NCBI RefSeq assembly: GCF_004403465.1
Contig: NZ_SOGQ01000009.1
Location: 344 to 64,343, forward strand
DNA: 64,000 bases
Direction: 5' to 3'
Source: Cryobacterium sinapicolor
Lineage (GTDB): Bacteria; Actinomycetota; Actinomycetes; Actinomycetales; Microbacteriaceae
A model generated the notes under the pieces. That model saw only the letters and a list, made by a program, of their open reading frames with translations, did not search any database and was not told the origin of the DNA. The position numbers were made by a program, and so were the translations under genes. Positions 21,854 through 30,953 of this stretch are shown here, in pieces; position 1 is the first letter of the stretch, and the number at the start of each line of letters is the position of its first letter.

Positions 21854-22123
21854 ATGGATCTGAGACTGCTGTTTCCGTTTCGAAAGGATGCCGGTGTCGC
21901 GCAACGGGCCACACCGGCCCGTCGGCGATTCATGTGGGGCGTGATGGTGCCCTATGCGATCACGCTTGTTCTCACCTGGATAGACGTGATCCCCCGGTGG
22001 GTGCTGTGGCCGCTTCTCGTGGCCGTCTTTCTGCTGGTCACTGTGCTCAGCAACGTCTGGGCAGGCCAGGACGCCCTCGCGGAGTTGGACAAGGACGACG
22101 TCGGCGACAACCCGATGCCGTAG
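21854..22123 (+). CDS. Small membrane protein, two predicted helices
   Basis: 89 residues. Hydrophobic segments at about 27-45 (FMWGVMVPYAITLVLTWIDV) and 48-68 (WVLWPLLVAVFLLVTVLSNV); acidic C-terminal tail (AELDKDDVGDN). A GGGGGATC ribosome site precedes ATG. It follows the DUF1844 gene by 24 bp, probably in one transcript. I recognise no family. Confidence 0.65.
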   Translation: MDLRLLFPFRKDAGVAQRATPARRRFMWGVMVPYAITLVLTWIDVIPRWVLWPLLVAVFLLVTVLSNVWAGQDALAELDKDDVGDNPMP

Positions 22124-22213
22124 GGCGTGTCCCGGCACCGTTTCCGGGCCGGGCGCAGCGAGTGGTGGGTACCCGGACCGCACGACCGCCGCTGCGCGTC
22201 CGCCGGACGTCGT

Positions 22214-22316
22214 GGCTAACTCAGGAGATCCGTCCGGTTACGCCGGGCATCGGCGCCGGTTCCGCACTGGTCCGCGGCGGCCCGCGACCGATGACGACGG
22301 ATGTCCTGAGTTGGCC
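22214..22316. repeat. 103-nt element with 21-nt inverted ends
   Basis: The arms at 22214-22234 and 22296-22316 (core AACTCAGGA...ATCCGTC) pair at 19 of 21 positions; the interior is GC-rich with its own short stems. It fills the convergent junction between the small membrane gene and nei. Nothing else recognisable is present in the 223-bp gap. Confidence 0.65.
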
Positions 22317-22346
22317 GCGTCCACGGTCGTTCGCACACACACGTCC

Positions 22347-23126
22347 CTAGGTCTGGCAGCGCGGGCACCAGTAGGTGACCCGCAGTTCGAGCTCGGTGCG
22401 GCCGAGCCGGCCCTGCTCGACCGCGGTACCGCAGCGCCGGCAGGGCTGGTCGGCCCGGCCGAAGACCCAGCTCTGCATGCCGCGCCGGGCGTTGCCGGTC
22501 GTGATCCGCTCCGTGCGGTCGCGGTTCGCCAGGATCAGCCGGCGGGCGAGTGCGACGAGGCCTGGGACATCCGTCACCTCGGCCACCGGCCGGGTCGGCA
22601 GCAGCCCGCGCAGGAAGCACAGCTCGTTCACGTATTCGTTGCCGAGCCCGGCGAGGTTGCCCTGGTCGGCGAGCGCCACAGCGATGGGACGGTCCGGCCG
22701 GAATTCGAGCCGGCGCACGGCTTCGGCCGCGTCCCAGTCGGGACCGAGCAGGTCAGGCCCGAGGTAGTCGAGCAGGGCGGTCTCCCGCGTGAGCGGAACC
22801 ACCTCGAGCAGCCCGAGTTCGAAACCTACGGCCACCCACTCCGCCGTTTCGAGCACGATGCGCGCCTGGAACGCTGGGCGGCGCCACGTGCTCCCGTGCC
22901 GATACAGGTGCCACGATCCCTCCATTTTCAGGTGCGAGTGGATGCTGGCCTCCCCCACGCGCATCAGCAGGTGCTTGCCGCGGCTGAGAACCTCGTGCAC
23001 GGTCTGCCCGGTCAGGTCGACGGTGGCGAACGCCGGCACGCGCACGTCGCAGCGGGTGAGCCGGGCGCCGGCAAGGGCCTGGTCGAGGTTCCGCGCGGTG
23101 CGGTAGACGGTGTCACCCTCAGGCAT
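22347..23126 (-). CDS. nei: Fpg/Nei-family DNA glycosylase-AP lyase
   Basis: 259-residue base-excision enzyme for oxidised bases. Starts MPEGDTV, exposing the catalytic Pro2-Glu3 pair; has the conserved SHLKMEGSW lysine loop, the helix-two-turn-helix GLGNEYVNELCFL and a C-terminal zinc finger with cysteines CRRC and CPRC. MPEGDTV rather than MPELPEV places it with Nei2-like enzymes. It overlaps the lhr stop by 8 nt, the same lhr-nei pairing as in mycobacteria (Rv3296-Rv3297, from memory). Confidence 0.92.
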   Translation of the reverse strand: MPEGDTVYRTARNLDQALAGARLTRCDVRVPAFATVDLTGQTVHEVLSRGKHLLMRVGEASIHSHLKMEGSWHLYRHGSTWRRPAFQARIVLETAEWVAVGFELGLLEVVPLTRETALLDYLGPDLLGPDWDAAEAVRRLEFRPDRPIAVALADQGNLAGLGNEYVNELCFLRGLLPTRPVAEVTDVPGLVALARRLILANRDRTERITTGNARRGMQSWVFGRADQPCRRCGTAVEQGRLGRTELELRVTYWCPRCQT

Positions 23127-26100
23127 GCAGCTTCACTCCCCGCGGGGTGATGCCGAATCCGGCCGCGAGCAGGGCGGTGCCCACCGCGGTGCCGATCACG
23201 AATACCCCGTTGACGGTCTCCACGCCGAGCTTCGGAACCCGCCCGGAGGTGACCGTGCGGGCGAGGGCGGCGGCGGCGGCCGTCACAACGGCATCCGGTT
23301 CGGTGACGGCCCCGATGACGGGCCGACCGGCCGGTTGAGCATTTCCATCGGCTCCGTCCTCGGACGCTCCGTCGAACGTGAGCACGGTCTTGCCGCCGCG
23401 TTCGACGTAGAGCACGAGTGCCCCGTCGACCAGCACGACGAGCGCGCCGGCTTTTCGCCCCGGGCGGTGCCCGGTGCCCTCCGGCAGCGGCGGCCAGGGC
23501 AGCACCGAGCCGTACGGGTTGGCCGGGTCGGTGGCGGCGAGGGTGATCGCCACCGGTTCCGGATGCTGCGCCTCGGCGACAGAGGACCGGAGCCGGTCGA
23601 TCGTGCCGGCCGTCGCGAATTGGGCGGCCCCGAGCCCCTCGATGAAGTAGCCGCGGCGGCAGCGCCCCATCTCCTCGAAGCCGCTGAGGGTGCGGTAGAC
23701 GAGGGCGAAACCGCCGGTCACGCCCTCCCCCATGACCGCACCGCGGGTGACGACCCCGTAGCGCTCCAGCAGGGTCTCGCCGAGGGCGTGCGCCCGCCGG
23801 GTAGGCGAGTCGTCGGCGGCCGGCACGATCGACCAGCGACCGGAGACGGTCGGCGGCCCTGTGCGGGAGGGCAGGGTGCCGCGCGCGGGGACGCGCCCGC
23901 CGTGCAGCCGGGCCCGCGGGGCTGCCCGGCGGGTGCTGTGCGCCGCGCGCCCGCCGGAAAGCAGTGCGCGCACGGGGGCGAAGGTGTCGTTGCCCACCAG
24001 CCCCGCCCAGACCAGGTCCCAGAGGGCGGCGGCCAGGCCGGCGTCGTCCTGGCTGCCGACGGCATCCGCGAGCTGTCGGAAGAAAAAGGCTCCGCCGCCG
24101 GCCAGGGTGGTCAGGATTTCCTGCTGCAGCGCCGTGGTCTCCAGGGGGGTGGGCAGCGGCAGGGTGAGCGGCGCGGTCTCGCGTAGGTGCAGGCTGATCC
24201 AGCCGTCGTTGCCGGCCAGCGTGCCGGCGCCGGCCCAGAGCACCTCGCCGGTGTTGGTGAGCTCGTCGAGCAGGCCCGGCCGGTAGTCGACGACGCGCGA
24301 CGGCAGCACGAGGGTCTCCCAGGCGGATGCCGGGATGCGTGCCCCCTCCAACTGCTCGATCACGGATGCGACCCCGTCGATGCCGCGCAGGCGCCCGCCC
24401 ACGTGCTGCCAATCCGGCAGGAACCGGCCGATCGTGACCTGATCGACCGGCTCGACCTCGTGCCGCAGCGCGGCCAGGGACCGGCGGCGCAGACGGCGCA
24501 GCACCTCGGCGTCGCACCACTCACTGCCGGTGCCGTGCGGGCGGAACTCACCCTCGAGGAGCCGGCGGGACCCGGCGAGCCGCCGGAGGGCGACGAGCGC
24601 CACGGCCGGGCCGAGCCCGAAACGCGCGGCCACGTCGGCGAGGGTGAACGGGCCGTGGGTGCGGGCGTACCGGCTGACCAGGTCGCCGAGCGGGTCGGGC
24701 ACCGGTTCGGTGAACACTGCCGGGACCCCCTGCGGCAGGGGGACGCCGAGCGCGTCGCGGAGCCGGGCGGAGTCCTCGATGGCCGCCCACCACTGCTGCC
24801 CGGCGAAACCGACCGGGATGATGCGCCGGGCCTCGGACAGAACCTGCAGACCCTCGGCGGCGCCCGGGGACACGGCCGGGTCGAGGCGCTCGGCCACCTC
24901 CGCGGTGGTGAGCGGCCCGAGCTGGCGGAGCAGGTCGGCGATGCCCTCGACCCCGCGCGCCTTCCGGTCGGCAGGCAGCCGCTGCAGTTCCAGGTCGGTC
25001 TGCTCGATCACGGCCGGGTCGAGCAGCTCCCGCAGCTCCACCCGGCCGAGCAACTCGGCCAGCAGGCTGGAGTCGAGCGAGAGGGCGGTCGCGCGGCGCT
25101 CGGCGAGCGGGGAATCTCCCTCGTACATGAACGCGGCCACGTAGCCGAAGAGGAGGGTGCTCGCGAACGGACTCGCGGCATCCGTCTGGGTTTCGACCAG
25201 GCGCAGGGCGCGACTGTCGATGCGGCGGGTGAGGGCCATCAGCGCGGGCAGGTCGTAGACGTCCTGCAGGCACTCGCGCACGGTTTCGAGGATGATCGGG
25301 AAGGTCGGGAAGGCGCGGGCCACGTCAAGCAGCTGCGCGGCCTTCTGCCGCTGCTGCCACAGCGGTGACCGGCGGCCCGGGTTGTAGCGCGGGAGCAGTA
25401 GCGCCCGCGCGGCGCACTCTCGGAACCGGGCGGCGAACAGGGCCGACCCGCCGACCTCGTCGGTGACCACCTGTTCGAGCTCCGCCGGGTCGAACACAAA
25501 GAGGGAACTGCCGGGCGGGTCCGACTCGGTGTCGGGGATGCGAACGACGATGCCGTCGTCGCTGGCGACGCAGGCACCGTCGAGCCCGTAGCGTTCGCGC
25601 ACCCGGGCACCCACGGCGAGGGACCAGGGGGCGTGCACCTGCAGGCCGAACGGGGAGTGCAGAACCACTCGCCAGTCGCCGAGTTCGTCCCGGAACCGCT
25701 CGACGATGAGGGTGCGGTCGGTGGGCACCTGGCCAGTCGCGGCCCGCTGCTCGGCGAGGAAGGCCAGGAGGTTGTCCACGGCCCGTTCATCGAGGCCGCC
25801 GGCCCGGCAGCGCACCCGGGCCTCTGCGACCGGGAGCGCCGAGACCTCGCGCAGGAAGGCGCCGATCGCCTCGCCCAGTTCGGCGGGCCGGCCGAGGCCG
25901 TCGCCCTTCCAGAACGGCAGCCGCCCGGGCTCGCCGAAGGCCGGCAGCACGAGCACCCGGTCGTGGGTGATCTCCTGAATACGCCAGCTCGTCGTGCCGA
26001 GGGCGAAGACGTCGCCGACCCGGGATTCGTAGACCATCTCCTCGTCGAGCTCACCCACGCGGCGACCGGTCACCTGGTCGCCGCCGACCATGAAGACGCC

Positions 26101-27813
26101 GAACAGGCCGCGGTCGGGGATCGTGCCGCCGCTGGTCACCGCGAGCCGTTGGGCACCCGGCCGCCCGGTGAGGATGCCCGTTTCCCGGTCCCAGACGATG
26201 CGCGGGCGCAGCTCGGCGAATTGGTCGGAGGGGTACCGGCCGGCGAGCAGGTCGAGGGTGGCCTCGTAGGCCGAACGCGGGAGGGAGTGGAAGGGGGCGC
26301 TGCGGCGCACGGTGTCGAACCACGCCTCGGCGTGGATGGGTTCGAGGGCGGTCGCCGCGACGGTCTGCTGGGCGAGGATGTCGAGCGGGTTGGACGGCAC
26401 CTGGAGGGATTCGATCAGGCCGGCGGCCATGCGCTCGGCCGCGACGGCCGCATGGATGAGATCGGCCCGGTGCTTGGGGAAGATCACGCCGCGGGAGACC
26501 TCGCCGACCTGGTGCCCCGCCCGGCCGATCCGTTGCAGCCCGCTGGCGACGGACGGCGGCGACTCCACCTGCACGACCAGGTCGACGGCGCCCATGTCGA
26601 TGCCGAGCTCCAGGCTGGAGGTGGCCACCACGCAGCGCAGCCGCCCGGCTTTGAGATCGTCTTCGATCACCGCGCGCTGCTCCTTGCTGACGGAGCCGTG
26701 GTGGGCGCGGGCGAGCAGCGGCTCGGCCCCGGCGCTCTGTCCGCCGGCCCCCATGACAGCGGCCGGCGGGGCGGATGCGGCAGCACCGGCGGGTACCAGG
26801 GCCGGCAGCGGCTCGGGCAGTAGCGCGGGCAGCAGCTCGTCTTCCAGTCGCTGGGCGTAGATCTCGTTGAAGCGCGCGGTCAGTCGTTCGGTCAGCCGGC
26901 GGGAGTTCGCGAACACGATAGAGGAGGTGTGCGCGAGCACCGCGTCCACGATCGCCTCCTCCACATGCGGCCAGATGGAACCGGTCTGCGGGGCGGCGGC
27001 AGCCGTCGACCCCTCCCGCACGGGAGCCGGACCGACCTGGCTCATGTCGTCGACGGGGACGACCACGCTGAGGTCGAATCGCTTGGTCGACACCGGAGCG
27101 ACGATCTCCACCGGAGCGGAGCCGCCGAGGAACCGGGCCACCTCGGCGGCCGGCCGCACGGTGGCCGACAGTCCGATCCGCTGCGCCGGCCGGGTGAGCA
27201 GGTCGTCGAGCCGCTCCAGGGAGACGGCCAGGTGCGCGCCGCGCTTGCTGGCCGCGACCGCGTGCACCTCGTCGATGATGACCGTGTCCACGTCGCGCAA
27301 CGATTCCCGCGCAGCCGAGGTGAGCATGAGGAACAGCGATTCAGGTGTGGTGATGAGGATGTCCGGCGGCGTCTTCACCAGGGTGCGGCGCTCGGCGGCC
27401 GGGGTGTCCCCCGACCGCACGCCGACGCTCACCCGGGGCGGGGCGAACCCGAGGCGCTCGGCGGCCTGGCCGATGCCGACCAGCGGGGCACGCAGGTTGC
27501 GTTCCACGTCGACGCCGAGCGCCTTGAGCGGCGAGATGTAGAGAACGCGGGTTCCCGGAACGGTGACCCGGCCGGGCTGCGGCACGGCGGCATCCGTGGC
27601 CTTCGAGGCAGCCGACGCATCCGAGGCCAGGCGGTCGATAGCCCAGAGGAATGCGGCGAGGGTCTTGCCGGACCCGGTGGGAGCCACGACCAGCGCATGG
27701 GAGCCACGGGAGATGGCGTCCCACGCCCCGAGCTGAGCCTCGGTGGGTGCGGCAAAGGCCTGCGCGAACCAGGCGCGGGTGGCCGGCGTAAATCGGTGCA
27801 GAACCTCGTTCAT
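23119..27813 (-). CDS. lhr: ATP-dependent helicase Lhr, long form
   Basis: 1564-residue superfamily 2 helicase; the long bacterial Lhr is a 3'-5' ssDNA translocase induced by DNA damage in mycobacteria. Walker A APTGSGKT at residues 44-51, DEVH box at 181-184, SAT-like LSATVRP near 210 and motif VI RIGRAGHQ near 450 are intact. Central Lhr-core/winged-helix regions follow, then about 700 residues of the long-Lhr C-terminal extension. Start ATG 27813 has AAGGATGG upstream. Operon partner nei suggests oxidative or crosslink repair. Confidence 0.94.
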   Translation of the reverse strand: MNEVLHRFTPATRAWFAQAFAAPTEAQLGAWDAISRGSHALVVAPTGSGKTLAAFLWAIDRLASDASAASKATDAAVPQPGRVTVPGTRVLYISPLKALGVDVERNLRAPLVGIGQAAERLGFAPPRVSVGVRSGDTPAAERRTLVKTPPDILITTPESLFLMLTSAARESLRDVDTVIIDEVHAVAASKRGAHLAVSLERLDDLLTRPAQRIGLSATVRPAAEVARFLGGSAPVEIVAPVSTKRFDLSVVVPVDDMSQVGPAPVREGSTAAAAPQTGSIWPHVEEAIVDAVLAHTSSIVFANSRRLTERLTARFNEIYAQRLEDELLPALLPEPLPALVPAGAAASAPPAAVMGAGGQSAGAEPLLARAHHGSVSKEQRAVIEDDLKAGRLRCVVATSSLELGIDMGAVDLVVQVESPPSVASGLQRIGRAGHQVGEVSRGVIFPKHRADLIHAAVAAERMAAGLIESLQVPSNPLDILAQQTVAATALEPIHAEAWFDTVRRSAPFHSLPRSAYEATLDLLAGRYPSDQFAELRPRIVWDRETGILTGRPGAQRLAVTSGGTIPDRGLFGVFMVGGDQVTGRRVGELDEEMVYESRVGDVFALGTTSWRIQEITHDRVLVLPAFGEPGRLPFWKGDGLGRPAELGEAIGAFLREVSALPVAEARVRCRAGGLDERAVDNLLAFLAEQRAATGQVPTDRTLIVERFRDELGDWRVVLHSPFGLQVHAPWSLAVGARVRERYGLDGACVASDDGIVVRIPDTESDPPGSSLFVFDPAELEQVVTDEVGGSALFAARFRECAARALLLPRYNPGRRSPLWQQRQKAAQLLDVARAFPTFPIILETVRECLQDVYDLPALMALTRRIDSRALRLVETQTDAASPFASTLLFGYVAAFMYEGDSPLAERRATALSLDSSLLAELLGRVELRELLDPAVIEQTDLELQRLPADRKARGVEGIADLLRQLGPLTTAEVAERLDPAVSPGAAEGLQVLSEARRIIPVGFAGQQWWAAIEDSARLRDALGVPLPQGVPAVFTEPVPDPLGDLVSRYARTHGPFTLADVAARFGLGPAVALVALRRLAGSRRLLEGEFRPHGTGSEWCDAEVLRRLRRRSLAALRHEVEPVDQVTIGRFLPDWQHVGGRLRGIDGVASVIEQLEGARIPASAWETLVLPSRVVDYRPGLLDELTNTGEVLWAGAGTLAGNDGWISLHLRETAPLTLPLPTPLETTALQQEILTTLAGGGAFFFRQLADAVGSQDDAGLAAALWDLVWAGLVGNDTFAPVRALLSGGRAAHSTRRAAPRARLHGGRVPARGTLPSRTGPPTVSGRWSIVPAADDSPTRRAHALGETLLERYGVVTRGAVMGEGVTGGFALVYRTLSGFEEMGRCRRGYFIEGLGAAQFATAGTIDRLRSSVAEAQHPEPVAITLAATDPANPYGSVLPWPPLPEGTGHRPGRKAGALVVLVDGALVLYVERGGKTVLTFDGASEDGADGNAQPAGRPVIGAVTEPDAVVTAAAAALARTVTSGRVPKLGVETVNGVFVIGTAVGTALLAAGFGITPRGVKLHA

Positions 27814-27861
27814 ACGTCCATCCTTGCTGATCCGTCTGACAGCACCCACCGCGCCCGTTCG

Positions 27862-27946
27862 AACGAATTCGACGGAGATTTTGAGTCAAACACCACTTTT
27901 GGAGCCCAAACGTGGCGTTCGGGGCAAAATCTCCGTCGAATTCGTT
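27862..27946. repeat. 85-nt hairpin element, copy A
   Basis: Perfect 22-nt inverted ends at 27862-27883 and 27925-27946, core GAATTCGACGGAGATTTTG. The stem is interrupted by 5-nt symmetric bulges, then resumes as AACACCAC/GTGGCGTT with one mismatch around a 15-nt loop. It lies between the SseB-like gene and lhr. Copies B and C are at 39450 and 63415. Confidence 0.85.
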
Positions 27947-27990
27947 AGGGGCGCGGGCCGTCCGCGGGCGGAGCAAGAGGCGCGGAGCGC

Positions 27991-28054
27991 GGGACCGGGA
28001 CGCGGACCGGGACCAGATCGAGACAAGATCGGGACCAGATCGGGACCGGGACCC
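27991..28054. repeat. Degenerate GGGACC/GATC low-complexity repeat
   Basis: Irregular runs of GGGACC, CCAGATCGGGA and similar between hairpin copy A and the SseB-like stop codon. No gene or stem identified. Confidence 0.5.
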
Positions 28055-28066
28055 GGTAGCGGCCGC

Positions 28067-28888
28067 CTAGGTGGAGGGAACCAACTGCACGGTGAGGGAG
28101 TCGACCTGGGTGGCGATGACGTCACTGGACGACCAGCGGGTCGCGAGCCGGGCGAGGGTGGCGTCGAGTTCGGTGCGGGTCAATCCGTCCACGAGTTCGA
28201 GGCGCACGACCAGTTCCGGTCCGGCGAGGCGCGCGGCCGGGTCGCCGGGCGCCAGCTCCACCCCGAGCACGCTCAGCTCGGTGGCGACGGACTCGGCGAA
28301 GGCATCCGCGACCTGCCGGTTGGCATAGCTGGGCGTCCAGGGCAGGGACTGGGCGATGGCCCAGAGGGCGGGCCGCCGAATGACGAACTCGGTGGGCGCG
28401 GTCGGGTCGAGCACGACCAGGTCGGTCTCGTCCTGGGCCGCGGCCAGCGCCACCTTGATGCCGTCGGACGGCACCGGCCGAGCCTGGGTGTTCCAGGCAG
28501 CCATCGCAACGACGGAGGAGAACACCGGCAACACCGTGCGGCCGTCGGGTCCCGCGACGGTGATGATGGAGAGTTCCTGGGTCTTGTCGACGACGAGTCC
28601 GGTCGCGGTGGTGCCCGCGTCACCGAGTTCGGTGACCAAAGGAATGAGCAGTCGGGCGGTGCGGAGGACGTCGACCACCGTTTCCTCCCCCACCTCCCGG
28701 GCGTGGAAGCGGCGCAGCGCCGCGAGCAGCGACTCCGGTGCCAGCCCGTCGTCCTCGGCGTGCAGGCTCGGCGCGAAGGTGCGACCGGCCCACGGCTGTC
28801 CGGCAGAGTCGGCGAAACCGCCCGGGGCACCCTGGCCGCCGGGGCCGCCGGGGAGGCCAGTGGAGCCGAGGTTACGCGCCCGCGACAT
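28067..28888 (-). CDS. SseB-family protein
   Basis: 273 residues. Gly/Pro-rich first 25 residues, then an SseB N-terminal-like domain (residues about 50-165, with [27 protein letters not shown] and [24 protein letters not shown]) and a C-terminal alpha/beta part. The molecular role of SseB-like proteins in actinobacteria is not established. Its ATG overlaps the priA stop by 17 nt, and an SseB-like gene after priA is a recurring actinobacterial arrangement. Confidence 0.75.
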   Translation of the reverse strand: MSRARNLGSTGLPGGPGGQGAPGGFADSAGQPWAGRTFAPSLHAEDDGLAPESLLAALRRFHAREVGEETVVDVLRTARLLIPLVTELGDAGTTATGLVVDKTQELSIITVAGPDGRTVLPVFSSVVAMAAWNTQARPVPSDGIKVALAAAQDETDLVVLDPTAPTEFVIRRPALWAIAQSLPWTPSYANRQVADAFAESVATELSVLGVELAPGDPAARLAGPELVVRLELVDGLTRTELDATLARLATRWSSSDVIATQVDSLTVQLVPST

Positions 28889-29618
28889 CCAGCGCCTCGC
28901 CCAGGGTGAAGGCCCCCGCGTAGAGGGCCTTGCCGACGATCGCGCCCTCGAGCCCGAGCGGTACGAGTTCGCGCAGCGCGCGCAGGTCGTCGAGGCTGGA
29001 GATGCCCCCGGAGGCGACGACCGGACGGTCGGTGCGCTTCATCACCTGGCGGAGCAGGTCGATGTTGGGTCCCTGCAGCGTGCCGTCCTTGGTCACGTCG
29101 GTGACGACGTAGCGGGAGCAGCCGGCCTCCTCGAGGCGGGCGAGCACCTGCCAAAGGTCGCCGCCCTCCTTGGTCCAGCCGCGGGCGGCGAGGGTGGTTC
29201 CGCGCACGTCGAGCCCGACGGCGACGGCGGCCCCGTGCCGCTTGATGACCTGGGCCGCCCACTCCGGGTCCTCCAGTGCCGCTGTGCCGAGGTTGATCCG
29301 GCTGACGCCCGCCTTCAGGGCCGCGTCCAGCGACGCATCGTCGCGGATGCCGCCGGAGAGCTCGATCTTCACGCCCGTGACCTCCCGGATCACGGTGCGG
29401 ATGACGTCCGTGTTGTTGCCACGGCCAAAGGCCGCGTCGAGGTCGACGAGGTGGATCCACTCGGCGCCCTGGCGCGCCCAGTCGAGGGCCGCGTCGACGG
29501 GGTCGCCGTAGTTCGTCTCCGTGCCGGCCTCGCCCTGGGTCAGGCGGACGGCCTTTCCGTCGGCCACGTCAACGGCGGGCAGCAGAACGAGACGGGGGGA
29601 AGTGGTGTTCACAGTCAT
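28872..29618 (-). CDS. priA: Phosphoribosyl isomerase A (HisA; PriA)
   Basis: TIM-barrel isomerase of the fourth histidine step (ProFAR to PRFAR); the actinobacterial form usually also performs the TrpF reaction. [15 protein letters not shown] holds the N-terminal catalytic Asp; [13 protein letters not shown] and [12 protein letters not shown] form the phosphate-binding sites; the second catalytic Asp is in TDVTKDGTL. 248 residues from ATG 29618, in place of a longer ORF starting inside the hisH-priA gap. Dual function is inferred from phylogeny; no trpF is in the window. Confidence 0.92.
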   Translation of the reverse strand: MTVNTTSPRLVLLPAVDVADGKAVRLTQGEAGTETNYGDPVDAALDWARQGAEWIHLVDLDAAFGRGNNTDVIRTVIREVTGVKIELSGGIRDDASLDAALKAGVSRINLGTAALEDPEWAAQVIKRHGAAVAVGLDVRGTTLAARGWTKEGGDLWQVLARLEEAGCSRYVVTDVTKDGTLQGPNIDLLRQVMKRTDRPVVASGGISSLDDLRALRELVPLGLEGAIVGKALYAGAFTLGEALDVAGA

Positions 29619-29675
29619 GGGTGTCCTCGGTTGGGAGTGGTCGCGCAAGACCAGGTCAGTCAGGAAAGAGTCGGG

Positions 29676-30308
29676 CTAGTTTGTGAGAGTGCCGAGCCAG
29701 TTGTGGAGCAGACGGATGCCTGCTTCACCGGATTTCTCCGGGTGGAACTGGGTGGCCGTGAGCGGTCCGTTCTCAATGGCCGCCAGGAACGGCTGTCCGT
29801 GCTCGGACCAGGTGAGAATCGGCTTCGGGAACGGCGGCATGACGTCGAGGGTCCATTCCTGGGCGGCGTAGGAGTGCACGAAGTAGAACCGCTCCTGCTC
29901 GAGGCCGCGGAACAATGTCGATCCCTCCCCCGGCGTGACCGTGTCCCAACCCATGTGGGGCAGCACCGGCGCCGTCAGCTGCGTCACGGTGCCGGGCCAT
30001 TCGCCCAGCCCCTCGGTGTCCACGCCACGTTCGACCCCGTGCTCGAACATGATCTGCATGCCCACGCAGATGCCCAGCACGGGGCGGCCGCCCGCGATCC
30101 GGCGGTCGATGACCTCGTCGCCGTGCACGGCCTTCAACGCCTGCATGACGGCACTGAACGCGCCGACGCCGGGCACGACGAGGCCGTCGGCTTCGAGTGC
30201 CTGACGGCGGTCGCTGGTCAGCGTCACCTCGGCCCCGGCGAGTTCGAGTGCCTTGACAGCGGAGTGCACGTTACCGGTGCCGTAGTCGAAGACGACGACG
30301 CCGGTCAC
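29676..30308 (-). CDS. hisH: Imidazole glycerol phosphate synthase, glutaminase subunit
   Basis: Class I glutamine amidotransferase supplying ammonia to HisF. The nucleophile Cys is in [11 protein letters not shown] near residue 80; the His-Glu pair is in [14 protein letters not shown] near the C-terminus; [12 protein letters not shown] is the typical beginning. 210 residues. GTG start overlaps the hisB stop (GTGA). The partner hisF, and hisI, hisG, hisE and hisD, are not in the window. Confidence 0.95.
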   Translation of the reverse strand: MTGVVVFDYGTGNVHSAVKALELAGAEVTLTSDRRQALEADGLVVPGVGAFSAVMQALKAVHGDEVIDRRIAGGRPVLGICVGMQIMFEHGVERGVDTEGLGEWPGTVTQLTAPVLPHMGWDTVTPGEGSTLFRGLEQERFYFVHSYAAQEWTLDVMPPFPKPILTWSEHGQPFLAAIENGPLTATQFHPEKSGEAGIRLLHNWLGTLTN

Positions 30309-30928
30309 AGCGCACCCTTGGTGGACGGGATGCCGGACACCAGCGGGTCGAGCGCCTTCGCCTGGCGGAACGCCCGGGCGAACGCCTTGAATTCGGCTTC
30401 CGCGATGTGGTGCGGGTCGCGGCCGCCCTGCACGGTGACGTGCACGGTCAGGCCCGCGTTGAAGGCGATGGCTTCGAAGACGTGGCGCACCATGGAGCCG
30501 GTGAAGTGACCGCCGATCAGGTGGAACTCGAACCCGGCCGGCTCCCCCTGATGCACGAGGTACGGGCGCCCGGAAATATCGACGACAGCCTGGACGAGGG
30601 CCTCGTCGAGCGGCACGACAGCGTCACCGTAGCGGGAGATGCCGGACTTGTCCCCGAGGGCCTGCTTGATCGCCTGGCCGAGCAGGATGCCGACGTCCTC
30701 GACAGTGTGGTGCACGTCGATCTCGATGTCGCCGCGGGCGCGCACGGTGAGGTCGGTGAGCGAGTGCTTCGCGAACGCGGTGAGCAGGTGGTCATAGAAC
30801 GGCACCGACGTCTGGATGTCGGACTCACCGGTGCCGTCGAGGTTGAGCGACAGGTCGATGCTGGACTCGCTCGTCTCACGCTGCAGGTGGGCGAAACGGG
30901 ACGAGGTGGTCGCTGAAGAGAAGCTCAT
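30305..30928 (-). CDS. hisB: Imidazoleglycerol-phosphate dehydratase
   Basis: Monofunctional IGPD for the sixth histidine step. The metal-binding repeats appear as [28 protein letters not shown] and the C-terminal [14 protein letters not shown]. 207 residues. Although hisC ends only 25 nt upstream, TAAACT stands 6 nt before the ATG, so hisBH-priA may also have its own leaderless promoter. Confidence 0.96.
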   Translation of the reverse strand: MSFSSATTSSRFAHLQRETSESSIDLSLNLDGTGESDIQTSVPFYDHLLTAFAKHSLTDLTVRARGDIEIDVHHTVEDVGILLGQAIKQALGDKSGISRYGDAVVPLDEALVQAVVDISGRPYLVHQGEPAGFEFHLIGGHFTGSMVRHVFEAIAFNAGLTVHVTVQGGRDPHHIAEAEFKAFARAFRQAKALDPLVSGIPSTKGAL

Positions 30929-30934
30929 GCGGCT

Positions 30935-30940
30935 AGTTTA
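30935..30940 (-). promoter_or_regulatory. Leaderless -10 hexamer for hisB, internal to the his operon
   Basis: TAAACT, 6 nt before ATG, within the 25-bp hisC-hisB gap. Confidence 0.5.
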
Positions 30941-30953
30941 TTGCCCCGGCCGT

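Noticed and set aside
22124-22346. tRNA or small gene in the gap before nei
   Set aside because: No cloverleaf, T-loop GGTTCGANTCC or credible short frame; the inverted-repeat element explains most of it.
23012-24520. 502-codon - strand frame within lhr
   Set aside because: Alternative frame of lhr, dominated by Arg/Pro/Gly.
27862-27946. LexA box formed by CGAAC...ATTCG in hairpin copy A
   Set aside because: Spacing between half-sites is 2 instead of 4, and the same bases are part of the conserved hairpin arm.
28273-29460. 395-codon - strand frame across priA and the SseB-like gene
   Set aside because: Out of frame with both recognised proteins, low-complexity Arg/Pro/Gly.
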